From Lumnitzera littorea (Eukaryota > Streptophyta > Magnoliopsida > Myrtales > Combretaceae), in the NCBI GenBank assembly GCA_024138015.1, contig JAMXBB010000009.1, forward strand, positions 15,679,502-15,743,501: a DNA stretch of 64,000 nucleotides, read 5' to 3'. Every line of letters begins with the position of its first letter. The stretch's first letter is position 1. Under the pieces are notes generated by a model. That model worked only from the letters and a program-made list of their open reading frames with translations, made no database searches and was not told the origin of the DNA. The translations under genes and the position numbers were made by a program. This document shows positions 1 through 9,990 of the stretch, in pieces.

Positions 1-111
1 CTTGAAAAAATCAATCCTAATGCCTATAAGATTGAATTACCTAAAGATTATGGAGTCTTACACTCCTTTTACATTATTGACCTTTATCTGTGTGTTCCCA
101 AAGACAAGTAA
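1..111 (+). pseudogene. Ty3/gypsy polyprotein C-terminal end (after integrase), partial
   Basis: The first 36 codons read as one frame ending at taa (109-111). They contain the segment INPNAYKIELPKDYGV, which matches the pattern INDNAYK(I/L)xLPxxYGV found just after the integrase core of many plant Ty3/gypsy polyproteins. The 5' part lies outside the window. The stop and the downstream polypurine tract and LTR-like start fit the natural end of a pol gene. The minus-strand element at 22831-30529 has the similar segment INDNAYQLELSKDLGV, so the two are probably related families. The usual motif ending NVADLSPF is degraded here (IIDLYLC), so I regard this as a remnant. Confidence 0.8.
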
Positions 112-161
112 CAAGAAGCCGAGCCAGGTTTGATCCTAAATCTCAAACAGCCTAAAGAGGA

Positions 162-840
162 TGATAGGGTTCATGGACTAATCACTCACTCTTGAACTCG
201 AGGACTTGCCATATGGTTCGCTGAGTTGTCCAAGGGGAGTTGAACTCTGAGGAACAATGCATTCTCTACCCTGACTTGTCGAGACACTATGCTCTCTATC
301 TCAGTGAAGAAATTCTCGAGGTGCTTGACTTGTTACTAAGACTTTCTTTACGACACACCAGTCCAAGGCCAAGTACTAAACCCGCCTGTTGTTGAGTTGA
401 CACATCTCTGATGCCGAGTTGCCTTACTTTTGAGCCAATTAGCCAAGGCCAATCCAAAGAATGGCTATCTATCGGACTAACCCTTCCCAAGCCCTAAACA
501 GCCGAGCTACCGTACAATTGACCTGACTTACTCTATTTAGAATCAATTCTGCTAAACATATAACATCATTTGGACCACAGAATGGATCATATACACGTAA
601 CCCATTTTTTTGGCATCTATACTGTCCATTTTGTCTATTTACCACTTTACTTTTGTAATTTATTTCCCTTTCCTTTTTTTGTAGTAATCCTTTTTGTAAT
701 TTATGCATACCTAGGACTTGCCCTAATTAGGCCATATAAATATTTTTAATATATAATAGTAGCAACAATCAGTGATATTGAAATTTCAGACATACTTTCC
801 CTTATAAGCTAAGCATCCCTTACTTACTCTCATTTACTCT
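162..840 (+). mobile_element. 3' LTR of the Ty3/gypsy element ending at 111 (3' boundary uncertain)
   Basis: A purine-rich stretch (cctaaagagga, 151-161) directly precedes TGATAGGGTTC. The corresponding place in the minus-strand element at 22831-30529 reads ggtgagga followed by TGATAGGAG, and the preceding bases gatcctaaatc are shared. This marks the polypurine tract and the start of an LTR. A TATAAATA-type box lies near 733-740, as in the related LTRs. I could not find the 3' terminus; similarity fades after about 840. Confidence 0.55.
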
Positions 841-1097
841 TATCTAGTCCATTTTGAGTAGGGATTAGTAGCGAGTGCCTTCCAACTACACTTATGCGTA
901 ATATCAAGTGTGATACTAGCTCGTGTGAGATGTTGGTGAGTTATATCTACCGTCGATGCATGAAAACCCTTACTTAACCTCCAACTTACATTTAGCTTCA
1001 AACCATCTTGAATTTGGACCCATCCCTGGTTTATGTGATATCGGTAGCTGTATGTTACCTCTTGTCGGCGATCCATATCAACATATATACATCAATG

Positions 1098-2010
1098 TAC
1101 TAATAAACCACAACCATCCACAAATAGATTGTAAACTGATGCCCAATTATTGTTTGAATAATGTAAAAAATAATCTAGATATGAAGATTGGAGATCTTTG
1201 TCAAATTATTAAACATGCATTCAGCTATGCGATCTCTAGAAGATGAATATAAGAGTATAAGAGCAAAGCTATTGAGATTGTATATGGCAATTAGGAAAAA
1301 TCCTATAATTAACTACCAAAGCTCCTTAATGTAATCAAAATCAATAGTCTTAGAACTTAGGTTAGCTGGGATAGCATAGTTCAGAAATCCCAAGAGCGTT
1401 CTATTTAAAGTAGTTTTTTTTTTTTTTCCAAAGATTTGGTTAATGTGTAGAGGCTTTCAAATTTTACCCTCATTTGGTTAGTATTAATGGCACTTTCCTA
1501 CATGGGAAGAATGGTTTATTCGAAAACAAAAGCAACTTAATGTTTGTGAATATGGAGAAATCATTTCCCTTGTTTCTAATAGGCACACCGAAATTGATTC
1601 TTTAGTGACAAAAGAATTCACAAGGGGGAGATCTATTTTTGTAGTGTAGAAGAATTGTATACATTGCATTGCAAGCAACTTCAACAAGATGTAAAAAAAT
1701 AATCTCTACAAGAAATCGATCGCTTATGTCAAGATGTAGGCATAATTGTACAAATTTGATTGTTCCATGGAGCAAGTAAGGAGAGTGAAGGAAGATGCCA
1801 TGGACTAGTTCAATGATATGGAATTAGAAAGGTTGACAATTGCCTACAATGGTTATTACTACTTCGAGTATATGATAATGAATATTATTGAGAATTACAA
1901 TTGTGTTTTGAAAGATGCCTAGCACTTACCAATTACAACACTAGTTAAGAAGATTTTCTACAATCGTGTTGCATACTAAGAGAAAAGGCATGCCTAAGCA
2001 ATGGAATATT
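1098..2010 (+). pseudogene. Mutator-like element (MULE) transposase remnant
   Basis: Pieces in several frames follow the order of a plant MuDR-type transposase. First comes NHPQIDCKLMPNYCLNNVKN (about 1110-1170), corresponding to the HRQLDSKxIA region. Then a segment around 1250-1330 resembles KALExIYGxWEESYxxLPK. Then VEAFKFYPHLVSINGTFLHG (about 1445-1500) corresponds to the DDE core strand xxSIDGTHLYGKYKG, with the aspartate changed to asparagine. Then NCIHCIASNFNKM (about 1650-1690), and near 1880-1970 NYNCVLKDA and HLPITTLVKKIFY, the NxVLKxARxLPITALV region near the C-terminus. Stops and frameshifts occur throughout, so it cannot encode transposase. The order of five separate motifs makes the family assignment firm. 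No terminal inverted repeats were identified. Confidence 0.8.
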
Positions 2011-2221
2011 GTTGAGACTTGCAATTGTATTGATATATATGTTTATATATGTACTATGTATGTGTTGCAGGTGCAAAACTAAACGTGCATAGTTAGAATG
2101 CACCTCCACTTATAATATATCTATTCATTCACACACTAACTAATCAACCCTTTTTTCTCTAATTTTCTAATATATATGTATTTTTAATTTTGCCACCAAA
2201 CCCATACAAAAGTCTAATAGA

Positions 2222-2312
2222 CTACCTTACATACATACATAAATGCATGCATGCATGCATACATATATGCATATATACGTATGTGTATGTGTATGTGTAT
2301 ACCTACATACAT
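2222..2312. repeat. Simple repeat of ACAT/ATGC/GTAT tetra- to hexanucleotides
   Basis: Consecutive runs of acat, atgc, catatat and gtatgt units form a compound microsatellite. It holds alternating purine-pyrimidine sequence on both strands and no coding potential. Confidence 0.85.
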
Positions 2313-2578
2313 GTTTGTATTATATATCGGTTTGGGAGTAAATGAAATAAACAATGACTTACTTTATATTTATTTATAGCTCTTTCACTTCATTGAATTG
2401 AATGAAGGGGAATGAAATTGGAATTGGAATTATTAAGGAATAAAATAAGAATATAATACATATTACTTTATTTAATTGGATTTATAAGTAATTTAAGAAT
2501 AAACATATAATAAAACTTTAATGATTAAATTATCCTAAATCTATTTTTTTTTTCAATTAATTCTAAAATAATAGGCGG

Positions 2579-2775
2579 TGGTTAATAGCGATAGTAGTTA
2601 TTAGTAGTGATGGTATTGGTGGCAATGGCTACGATGGTTGGCAGTGGTAGCGGTGGTAGTAGCGACAATGCCGGTAGTGGTTGGGGCAGTGACAGTGGTG
2701 ATTGTTGGTGGGGGTGAGTGCGGGGGCAGGTACGGTTGGTGGTGGTGATGATAATGACGATAATGGTGATCGTCA
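2579..2775. repeat. GGT/GTA/GAT-rich trinucleotide minisatellite
   Basis: The + strand is built almost entirely of degenerate trinucleotides such as ggt, agt, gcg and gat, giving a G-rich, C-poor tract inside AT-rich DNA. Open frames on the minus strand here (Thr/His/Pro/Ala runs) are a by-product of the triplet structure and not genes. Confidence 0.8.
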
Positions 2776-4719
2776 TTAAATTGAGATAAGGTCTTTTTTG
2801 AAAAAAAAATTAAAATTTTGTGAAAAATCATGATTCTTTAGTTAAATTAAGGAATCTTCATTACTTAAGTTCAAAAAATAAGGCCTTTTACGGAATTGCA
2901 ATTCAAATATGAAAAAACAAGTGAACGCTATAATAAAGAATAAGAGAGAAATGAAATTTCGATTTTCCCAAAGTAAAGAGAGTGATAGACAATCCTATAA
3001 CTCACAATGAATGAAACCAAGTAATGGGATTACCCATAAGCCATTGGTAGGAATGATTTATAAATGCAGGAAGAAAATGTTTAACCTGTATAATCTGCCT
3101 ACTTATTAGATCAACCTACTGGCAAGCAAAATGACCCGATATACAGTCTTATCTTGATTTTCACGAGCCATCAAATAGTACACGTTCCCTGTACTATCAA
3201 TCCATTTTATCTTTTTGATAAGTAAGACAATGGGATCTATATACGAGAATTAGACTCTGTATATCAATCTCATTATCATAAAAAGAACAAAAAAGAAAAG
3301 AGAAAGAACCATATTAGCCCATTCCATTTGCAAAAATGGGCCTAATATTACTCGCATGGAACTTCATTTGACAGTAGCTGATTGTTGGCTATTGGGCCGG
3401 GCAATAAGAAACAGATGTTTGGAAGTTGCGATTTTACCTTGTGGACCTCTTGGTTTGTTATATCCAAAATGTAGGGGTTCATAAATATATAATGAACAAC
3501 GCAAAATCAAATCAAATTAAATTAAATATTCTATTTGTTTTGCAACTTGTTGAAAGGCCCACTTCAGCTTGATGGTTTTTTTTAACATTATATCTACCAA
3601 TATATTCAGGTTACTATATATACACATGATAAGTGAATTCACATATAAATATTGGATGTAAATAAAATGAAATTATTGTTGATACAATTTGATTTTTATG
3701 TATTTTATTCTTGTTTTAATTACGAGGTTTTTTGGTAAAAAAAAAAAACTATTAGTTTAATTACTAAAATGGTTGTAATTTGGTAATATGAACATTGATC
3801 TCTTAATGAGATGAACGAAGTTTAAATCTTTCTTTTCTCAAGTTATAATATATTATTAACCAAAAAAATAAAATTACGAGTCTAATTGTTATATATAGAT
3901 AAAATCATGCAAAAGAGATGGGATTCAAGGAGTTATTGGTAATTCAACTAGCTAACAATTTTATCATGCATCTTGACATGATGAAATATTTGATTCTAGC
4001 AGGAAAGTGTTAGTTGGATATTCTTGATTATAGATAACTAAAATGAAAATCATTTCACCTTATCTAATTTTTTTAGAGCAAGTACATAATAATTATTGAA
4101 AAATATGAAGAACTTTCCTTTAAAATCAAGATAAAAAGTATACTTATGAAAAAAAAAAAGGTATAAGAAGTATTTGGTTTTTAATATATAATAATTGGAT
4201 TTCAAGATGAGAAAAGGGTAATATTTTAAGAAAGGAAGTTAATCTAGATCTGGTTAATATAATAGGCTAATTTGTGAAAATAAAAATGGTAAATATTAGG
4301 AAACTTGAACTCTGATGTAATAAGCTTCTCAAATAACCCTAATTCAACTTTAATTGATCAACTTACTCGATCCATGATCAATTTGCTTTTTCGATAGTTG
4401 CAATTTCTTAGAAAAAATATATAGTAAACCAAGATTTGAATGAAGCGAAGGGTCACTACGAACACATAACAGCCCTTGGCGCTTCAATTTTTTACAACTT
4501 TTATTCTCCCTTGTACCCACCTAAGTTTGAACTTATCGTGAATAATTAACTACAACAATATAAAAATATTAAGTTTGTTTTCAATTTTGCTTCAACTTGC
4601 TCGAGGAACTATTCCAAAGTGATAATGCCAAACTTCAAGTGGATCAACTTGCTGAAACTCCTCCTAGAAATTGCCCAAAGTCGGGGTTCCTTGAGCTTAC
4701 CTTAAGAAACACCAAACCC

Positions 4720-5275
4720 AAGCAAGTGGAATTATGTCCCATATGATTGGAGTATAAAGCCAGCAAGCTTATGCCTTAAACTCTAACATTAAAAACAAAA
4801 TTTAATATGATGATATCTATATTATTAAGTTAAAATTAACTATTCAATAGCAAGTGGACTTATGTCCCGTATAATTGAAGTAACAAAGGAAACCAACTTG
4901 GATTTTATTTAAAGATAAGCTTTAACGTTAAAAACAAAATCTAATACGATAATATCTATATTATTAAGTTAAAATTAACTATTCGATAGCAAGTAGACTT
5001 ATGTCCTATATAATTGAAGTAACAAAGGAAACCAACTTGGGTTTCGTCTAAGGATAAGCTCTAACGTTAAAAACAAAATCCAATACAACGATATCTATAT
5101 TATTAAGTTAAAATTAACTATTCAATAGCAAGTGGACTTACGTCCCATATAATTGGAGTAACAAAGGAAGCCATCTAGTATTTCGTCTAAGCATAAACTC
5201 TAAAGTTAAAAACAAAATTCAATATGACGAAATCTATATTATTAAGTTAAAATTAGCTATTCAATTTCATAAATT
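4720..5275. repeat. Tandem array, 139-bp unit, about four copies
   Basis: The marker aac(a/g)ttaaaaacaaaat recurs at 4785, 4924 and 5063, with a variant aaagttaaaaacaaaat at 5202, which gives an exact 139-bp period three times. A second marker, gcaagtggacttatgtccc, recurs with the same spacing. A partial, more diverged unit begins near 4720, and the last unit fades after about 5270. Units differ by scattered substitutions only, with no length change, which suggests unequal exchange followed by point decay. No coding frame runs through the unit. Whether it is a local duplication or part of a dispersed satellite family cannot be told from one array. Confidence 0.9.
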
Positions 5276-7645
5276 TTATGATATGGTTTAAATGAAATTT
5301 CTAACTTAGTAGATAGTTTTCGTATATAATGGATACTTATGTATAGAAGATACTGTAATTAAATAATTTTAAGTTGTTTTATTTTGTGGATGGAAAATCC
5401 TTAAAATGCATGTGGTGCTTGTTAGGTTAATTAGGATTCCCTCAAATAAACTTACTTTGTTTAAGCAATTAATTATTATATTTTATCTATATTTTAAACA
5501 TTGTTCGATAATAATATATGATTACATCTTTATAGGTAGAAGTTGGTTCGAAAAAGTAACTTGAACGCAAGCCTGCTTCGCAAACTCCACTGTTTATCTG
5601 GAAAACTGATAAATGACCACACAAAAATGAGGACATATTTGAAATTCTATAGCGTTATTGTTTGGTTTATTCCATTACATAAGAATATATAGAATTCATT
5701 TTACTATTAATTTTAATGTAAACTTGGCCGTAAAAGAGCCGATAATGATTATATATATATATATATATATAAACGCACAGCGTCGAATTCCTTTAACTAG
5801 ATAAATGGATAAATCAAATGCAACAACATAGAAAGGGGTCACGATTGATAATTAATACCAACCAAAGACCAATGACCCTCTTTTCGAGAAAATAGATTCA
5901 GATCCAATCATTCCTACTCTCATCAAATTCTTACATTTCAAAATCAATGGTTTAAATTATATAACAATTGCTTTATGATAATATTGTGGTGTCATTTTCC
6001 TCATTATAAATACCGTTAATTATGGATAATATTTTGATAGAAACAAATAAATTAAAAAAATTGATAAAAATGAAAATAGAAACCACAATCGATTTCCAAA
6101 ATTACTAATATAGGATGGATTCCCAAATAGTAAATGATCCTTAAAATAAGTAATAACAGTATGATCAAAAGATATAAAATAGGTAAATGCCTCCTTCCTT
6201 CTATTGCATAACCTATTGTTAGGTTGCTTGCTTCCTTTCTTTGCTTACATAGTGAAGGTTTATGTAGTTCTCGTTAGAGGTGGATAAAAAAAAAAAAAAA
6301 AAAAAAACTAGCTGAATCAATTTGAAACCGAATCAATCTAAATAAAAAATATGGTTCTTTTACATTTTGAAACATTTCCAAACTGAACCTAACTATTAAT
6401 TTATAGTTGATTTGAAATGATGAACAAAACCAATCTATTTTATAAAAAAAAATTAATAATAATAATACTTTATATGCAATGAACAGAATTGTATTATTGT
6501 AGCATGGCACTAAAAAAAATGTTTATTTTGCATTTGTTAAAATGTATATGTATTGAACTTTTATTGTTATACTTTATAAATTATAGATATAAGTTATCTC
6601 AAAATTTATATTATACACTACAAATGAAATTAGTTATTAATAGGCATTCAAAATTCCTTAATTGTATGAATATTGATTTCAGCAATATTTAATATGATAT
6701 CAATACTCATAATTATTTTTTGAATTTAATACATCTCATATAAAATTACATGTAATGCAAGGAAAAGGAAAAAAAATGCAAAAAAAAAATATTTACAAAA
6801 TTGCTTTTGCGAGGAAAATATTCCTAGGAATACAGTAAATACCCCATTTTGCATGTAGATATTCATATTCTCTTTTATCTTTCTCTCTCTCATAACCATC
6901 TCAATACTTTCTTAACCAAATCCGTCATTTCAATCCATTTTTTTTGCAAATCAATCATAAAATCGGAATAGTAATGTAATGTAGATCTATATTATGGGAA
7001 GTTTTTCTGAAACGATGAAACTATTTGCATAATATCATTACTTTCTCTTTCTAAACATCTATATAGAAAAAGGTATCATTTTTTCTCGTTTTGATTCGTT
7101 TTAAGCATATGTTGTTTGAAGGAATAGTGTTTTTGCTTGACACATGATGATACATCGTTGTCTACTAGTATTTTTTAGATAAGTCAAAACGTTCGTCTTT
7201 TCTCTAACATATACTTGAGTTGAATATTTTTGTTTGTTAGTCAATTATATATATAAGTATGAAAAAAAAAATTATGATGTGTTTTTAATTTTTTTTTTTT
7301 GCCCAAAACGTTGTGTTTGTTATTTAGTATGGTTTATATATACGTGTATGTAGTTTTTCTTTATGTAAATTTGTCTTCGTTACTCTATTGTATGTACACA
7401 TGTGTATTAAGTAATTCGTATATAGATAATTATTATTGAAGGGTATGGAGAATGAACTGGCTTGCAAGGTGGTGTAACTTCTTTATTTGTTAGAGTTGGC
7501 GTAAGTACTTATTGTAGTATTGTTAAAAGATTATGATAGTAAAATCAAATTAGGTGATATGTTCATGAATTCGAGTAAAGTATATTTGTTAGTATAAGGT
7601 GGTAATTTTATATTTAGATGTTGAAGTTTATGAAGTTGAATGTGG
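5276..7645. other. Anonymous AT-rich intergenic DNA
   Basis: The stretch holds an (AT)n run at about 5750-5770, a poly-A run at 6286-6307 and many A/T tracts. Short open frames (for example 6489-6692) are Leu/Ile/Tyr-rich translations of AT-rich DNA with no recognisable domain. No gene is supported. Confidence 0.6.
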
Positions 7646-7649
7646 CAAA

Positions 7650-8050
7650 CAGGTGTAAAATGGATAATATGAGGTTGGTTTGTTATGTTGATGGAAATAT
7701 TGTATAAGGAGAGGATGGTGTACCGTATAATAGGTGCTCGAGAACAACAATTGGAGTTCCATTTAGGGTCACATATGACTAATTAGTTAGATTGACATGT
7801 AATCGGCTTTGAGTTGACATGGCAACATACTGGGTCAAGTTGATTCACAGATGCCCACTCGTAGGCGGGACTAGGGACATGTTATGTACCATCCCCATCA
7901 GTAATGATTATGATGTCCAACAAATGATAGCTTCCTCAGTAGGATGTAGTGGAGTCAGCGATTCAGCGAAGTTGTATATTAAAATTCATAAAGTGAACCT
8001 ACCATCAATAGCCCCTCCCATAGCTTCTGTGCCATTCCCATTAGCAATGA
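7650..8050 (+). pseudogene. MULE-type N-terminal domain remnant
   Basis: Conceptual translation gives LVCYVDGNIV, then GEDGVPYN, then PFRVTYD followed by LVRL, all in about 7670-7800. Next comes a segment with CTIPISNDYDVQQMIASS and SAKLYI (about 7890-7980). This is the order seen at the N-terminus of many plant MULE proteins: a strand ending in GG(x)nG, a 'DDL' segment after VPxxxxYDDLV, then 'PLxDDxDVxxM' and 'xxLYV'. In-frame stops at the positions of conserved residues (for example YD-stop-LVRL) show decay. The segment runs straight toward the PMD region at 8115 with no transposase core between them. The MULE assignment rests on motif order and carries moderate confidence. Confidence 0.6.
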
Positions 8051-8114
8051 TTATAATATTCAATAGTAATCAAGCTTCATTGGTGTACAATAGGTTTTCT
8101 TTATACAGTTAAAC

Positions 8115-9990
8115 TAGCACTTGATTACTATCTTGGTTGAGCGATGGAGAAAGGAGATGCATACATTTCACTTCCATACCGGCAAGATGATGGTAACTCT
8201 ACAAGATATATGTTTGCTCATTACTCTCCTAACCAATAGCGATGAAGTTATTAACGTGATAACGTCTACTGGATGGGTTGAGTTATGTCACTGCCTACTA
8301 AGAATTCACCTACCAAAGAGTGCCATGAAGGGTGCGAGATTGAAATTGTCCTGGTTGAAGGACAATTTCACCAATTTGCCTTTTAATGCGAACAACGTTA
8401 CAATGCAGCACTATATGAGGGCATATATCATACAGTTGATTGGGGGTATGCTATTCTCGGATAAGTCTAACAATGCCGTACACTTTATGTTCCTCCATTT
8501 CCTATCGAACCTTACCATGGCCAGGCGATATGCTTGAGAAGCAACTTACTTAGCATGGTTGTACTGCCAGTTGTGTATCGCTTCTAAGTTGGAAGTAAGA
8601 GAGATTAGTGGTCTATTAGTGATTCTTCAGGTGTGAGCATGGATGCATTTCCCATACATCACCCCTTTACGTCGCCAAATTACATTTGTTGTCGACGATC
8701 AACTACTTATGAGTTGATGGGAGGCGAAGTTTTTCACTAAGTTGCCCACACATATGGTCGGACAGTACAAAGATGCATTCAATTGATAACGTCTGGAGTA
8801 AGTGCATACTTAGCAAAACTGGCGACTCATTCATTTAGTAAACGTTACTTTTTTCGAACCTCATTATTGATCATCACTTTAGGTTGTTTGGATTCCTTAC
8901 AATCACGAGGATATTACCAAACTCCTCGCTTATTGTCAGGATGGGAGTGACGTGTAACTAGCCAATGTCCCATTTATATGCTTCCACATCGTTGAGATGC
9001 ACTATCTTGATTGCATAGCTCGCCAATTTAGCAGTATGCAAAACATCTTAGCCTACCCTGACATCGAGCAAACACTACATGAAATCAACCTAAGGGGTAG
9101 GAATAAGATCAATTGGGTGACAAGGTAAGCAAATTAGATAGCACATTAAGAGGATCGATAAATCCTAACAGTGTAGGTCCGGCCATGACCTAGTGCAATT
9201 CTTGACTATCTCCTCTAGTATCAGCAAGTTACTCGCAAATACATCGGCTGGTCAGGGCCCTCCTTGATGTATATGGTATGTACACTTGCTGTTTCAATTA
9301 AACATTTGTTTTTCTAATTATATGCTACTCAAACTTTTATGTTTAGACTGCAGGTAGACTTCATACATAGATTATCGCATATGTCATATCAAGACATTAC
9401 ATCTTAACAGCATGGGGTTAATGACCTCATCTAGGAGATTATTAAGGTCCACCTAGACAACACACCTGTACCCGATCCTGATGTAGACAAAGCTGACTTC
9501 CTACCGGATGAGTTACAGCGAAAAAGGGGCTGTTGAGGACGTGGTCATCATCAACTAGGAGGTTAAGGATGTAGATAGGCCGAGGTACAGATTTGAGATG
9601 ATGCTTCTCTCCCCACACTACTTACCACTAATATCTCCCGAACCGCCAGAATTTGAGTACCGTAAACCATTCATTGGGGAGAGCTCCGGTGATCATATGT
9701 GCTACACCTCCTTCGTAGGAGAGACCTTATGTTGTCAAGTCCATACTCCCCCTACACTATTGAGAAGGCTAGTTAGAGATCCTTATCACGACATGAGTGA
9801 GGGAGTCATACAGATATACCCTACTCCGGTCCCCATGCATGCATCATTTTCGAGTACTTATAGTCAAGATGAGGCACAAATCGCCCAATTAGATGTAGAC
9901 TAAATGGTTTAGCTCCAGGTCAATGCGAATCCCCATGATGTTCGTCCACTTGTGCGACAACAACGCCGATGTCATTAGCTTTGCATATTT
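8115..9990 (+). pseudogene. Plant mobile domain (PMD, MAIN/MAIL1-like) gene, decayed, introns preserved
   Basis: From 8118 the frame reads HLITILVERWRKEMHTFHFH, then a TLQDICLL segment, then KGARLKLSWLKDNF and YIIQLIGGMLFSDKS, then FLSNLTMARRYA. These are the successive hallmarks of the PMD (ALVERWRPETHTFHLP, TLEDVxxxxGL, LLxIxxxxFxDKS, ARRYSWGSAVLAxLYR). The frame continues past tga at 8535 through YLAWLYCQLCIASKLEVREI. After a probable intron (donor GGA/GTAAGT at 8798, acceptor TTTAG at 8882) it resumes with VWIPYNHEDI, VPFICFHIVEMHYLDCIARQ and EINLRGRNKINWV. Near 9215-9275 it has RKYIGWSGPSLMYM, followed by a second likely intron starting at 9276. A Pro-rich tail (9598-9903) and an Arg-rich end near 9945-9975 complete the layout. 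Several stops, often where Trp is expected, show that it is a pseudogene. PMDs occur in host genes (MAIN, MAIL1) and in transposons; the adjacent MULE-like segment favours the transposon type. Confidence 0.82.

Larger units (their letters stand above)
2032..4715. other. Anonymous AT-rich intergenic DNA
   Basis: Apart from the two simple repeats listed separately, I see poly-A/T tracts and short imperfect repeats but no coding frame, RNA gene or recognisable transposon terminus. Confidence 0.6.

Noticed and set aside
2582..2831. Minus-strand frames rich in Thr, Pro and His
   Set aside because: They are translations of a degenerate trinucleotide repeat and have no domain.
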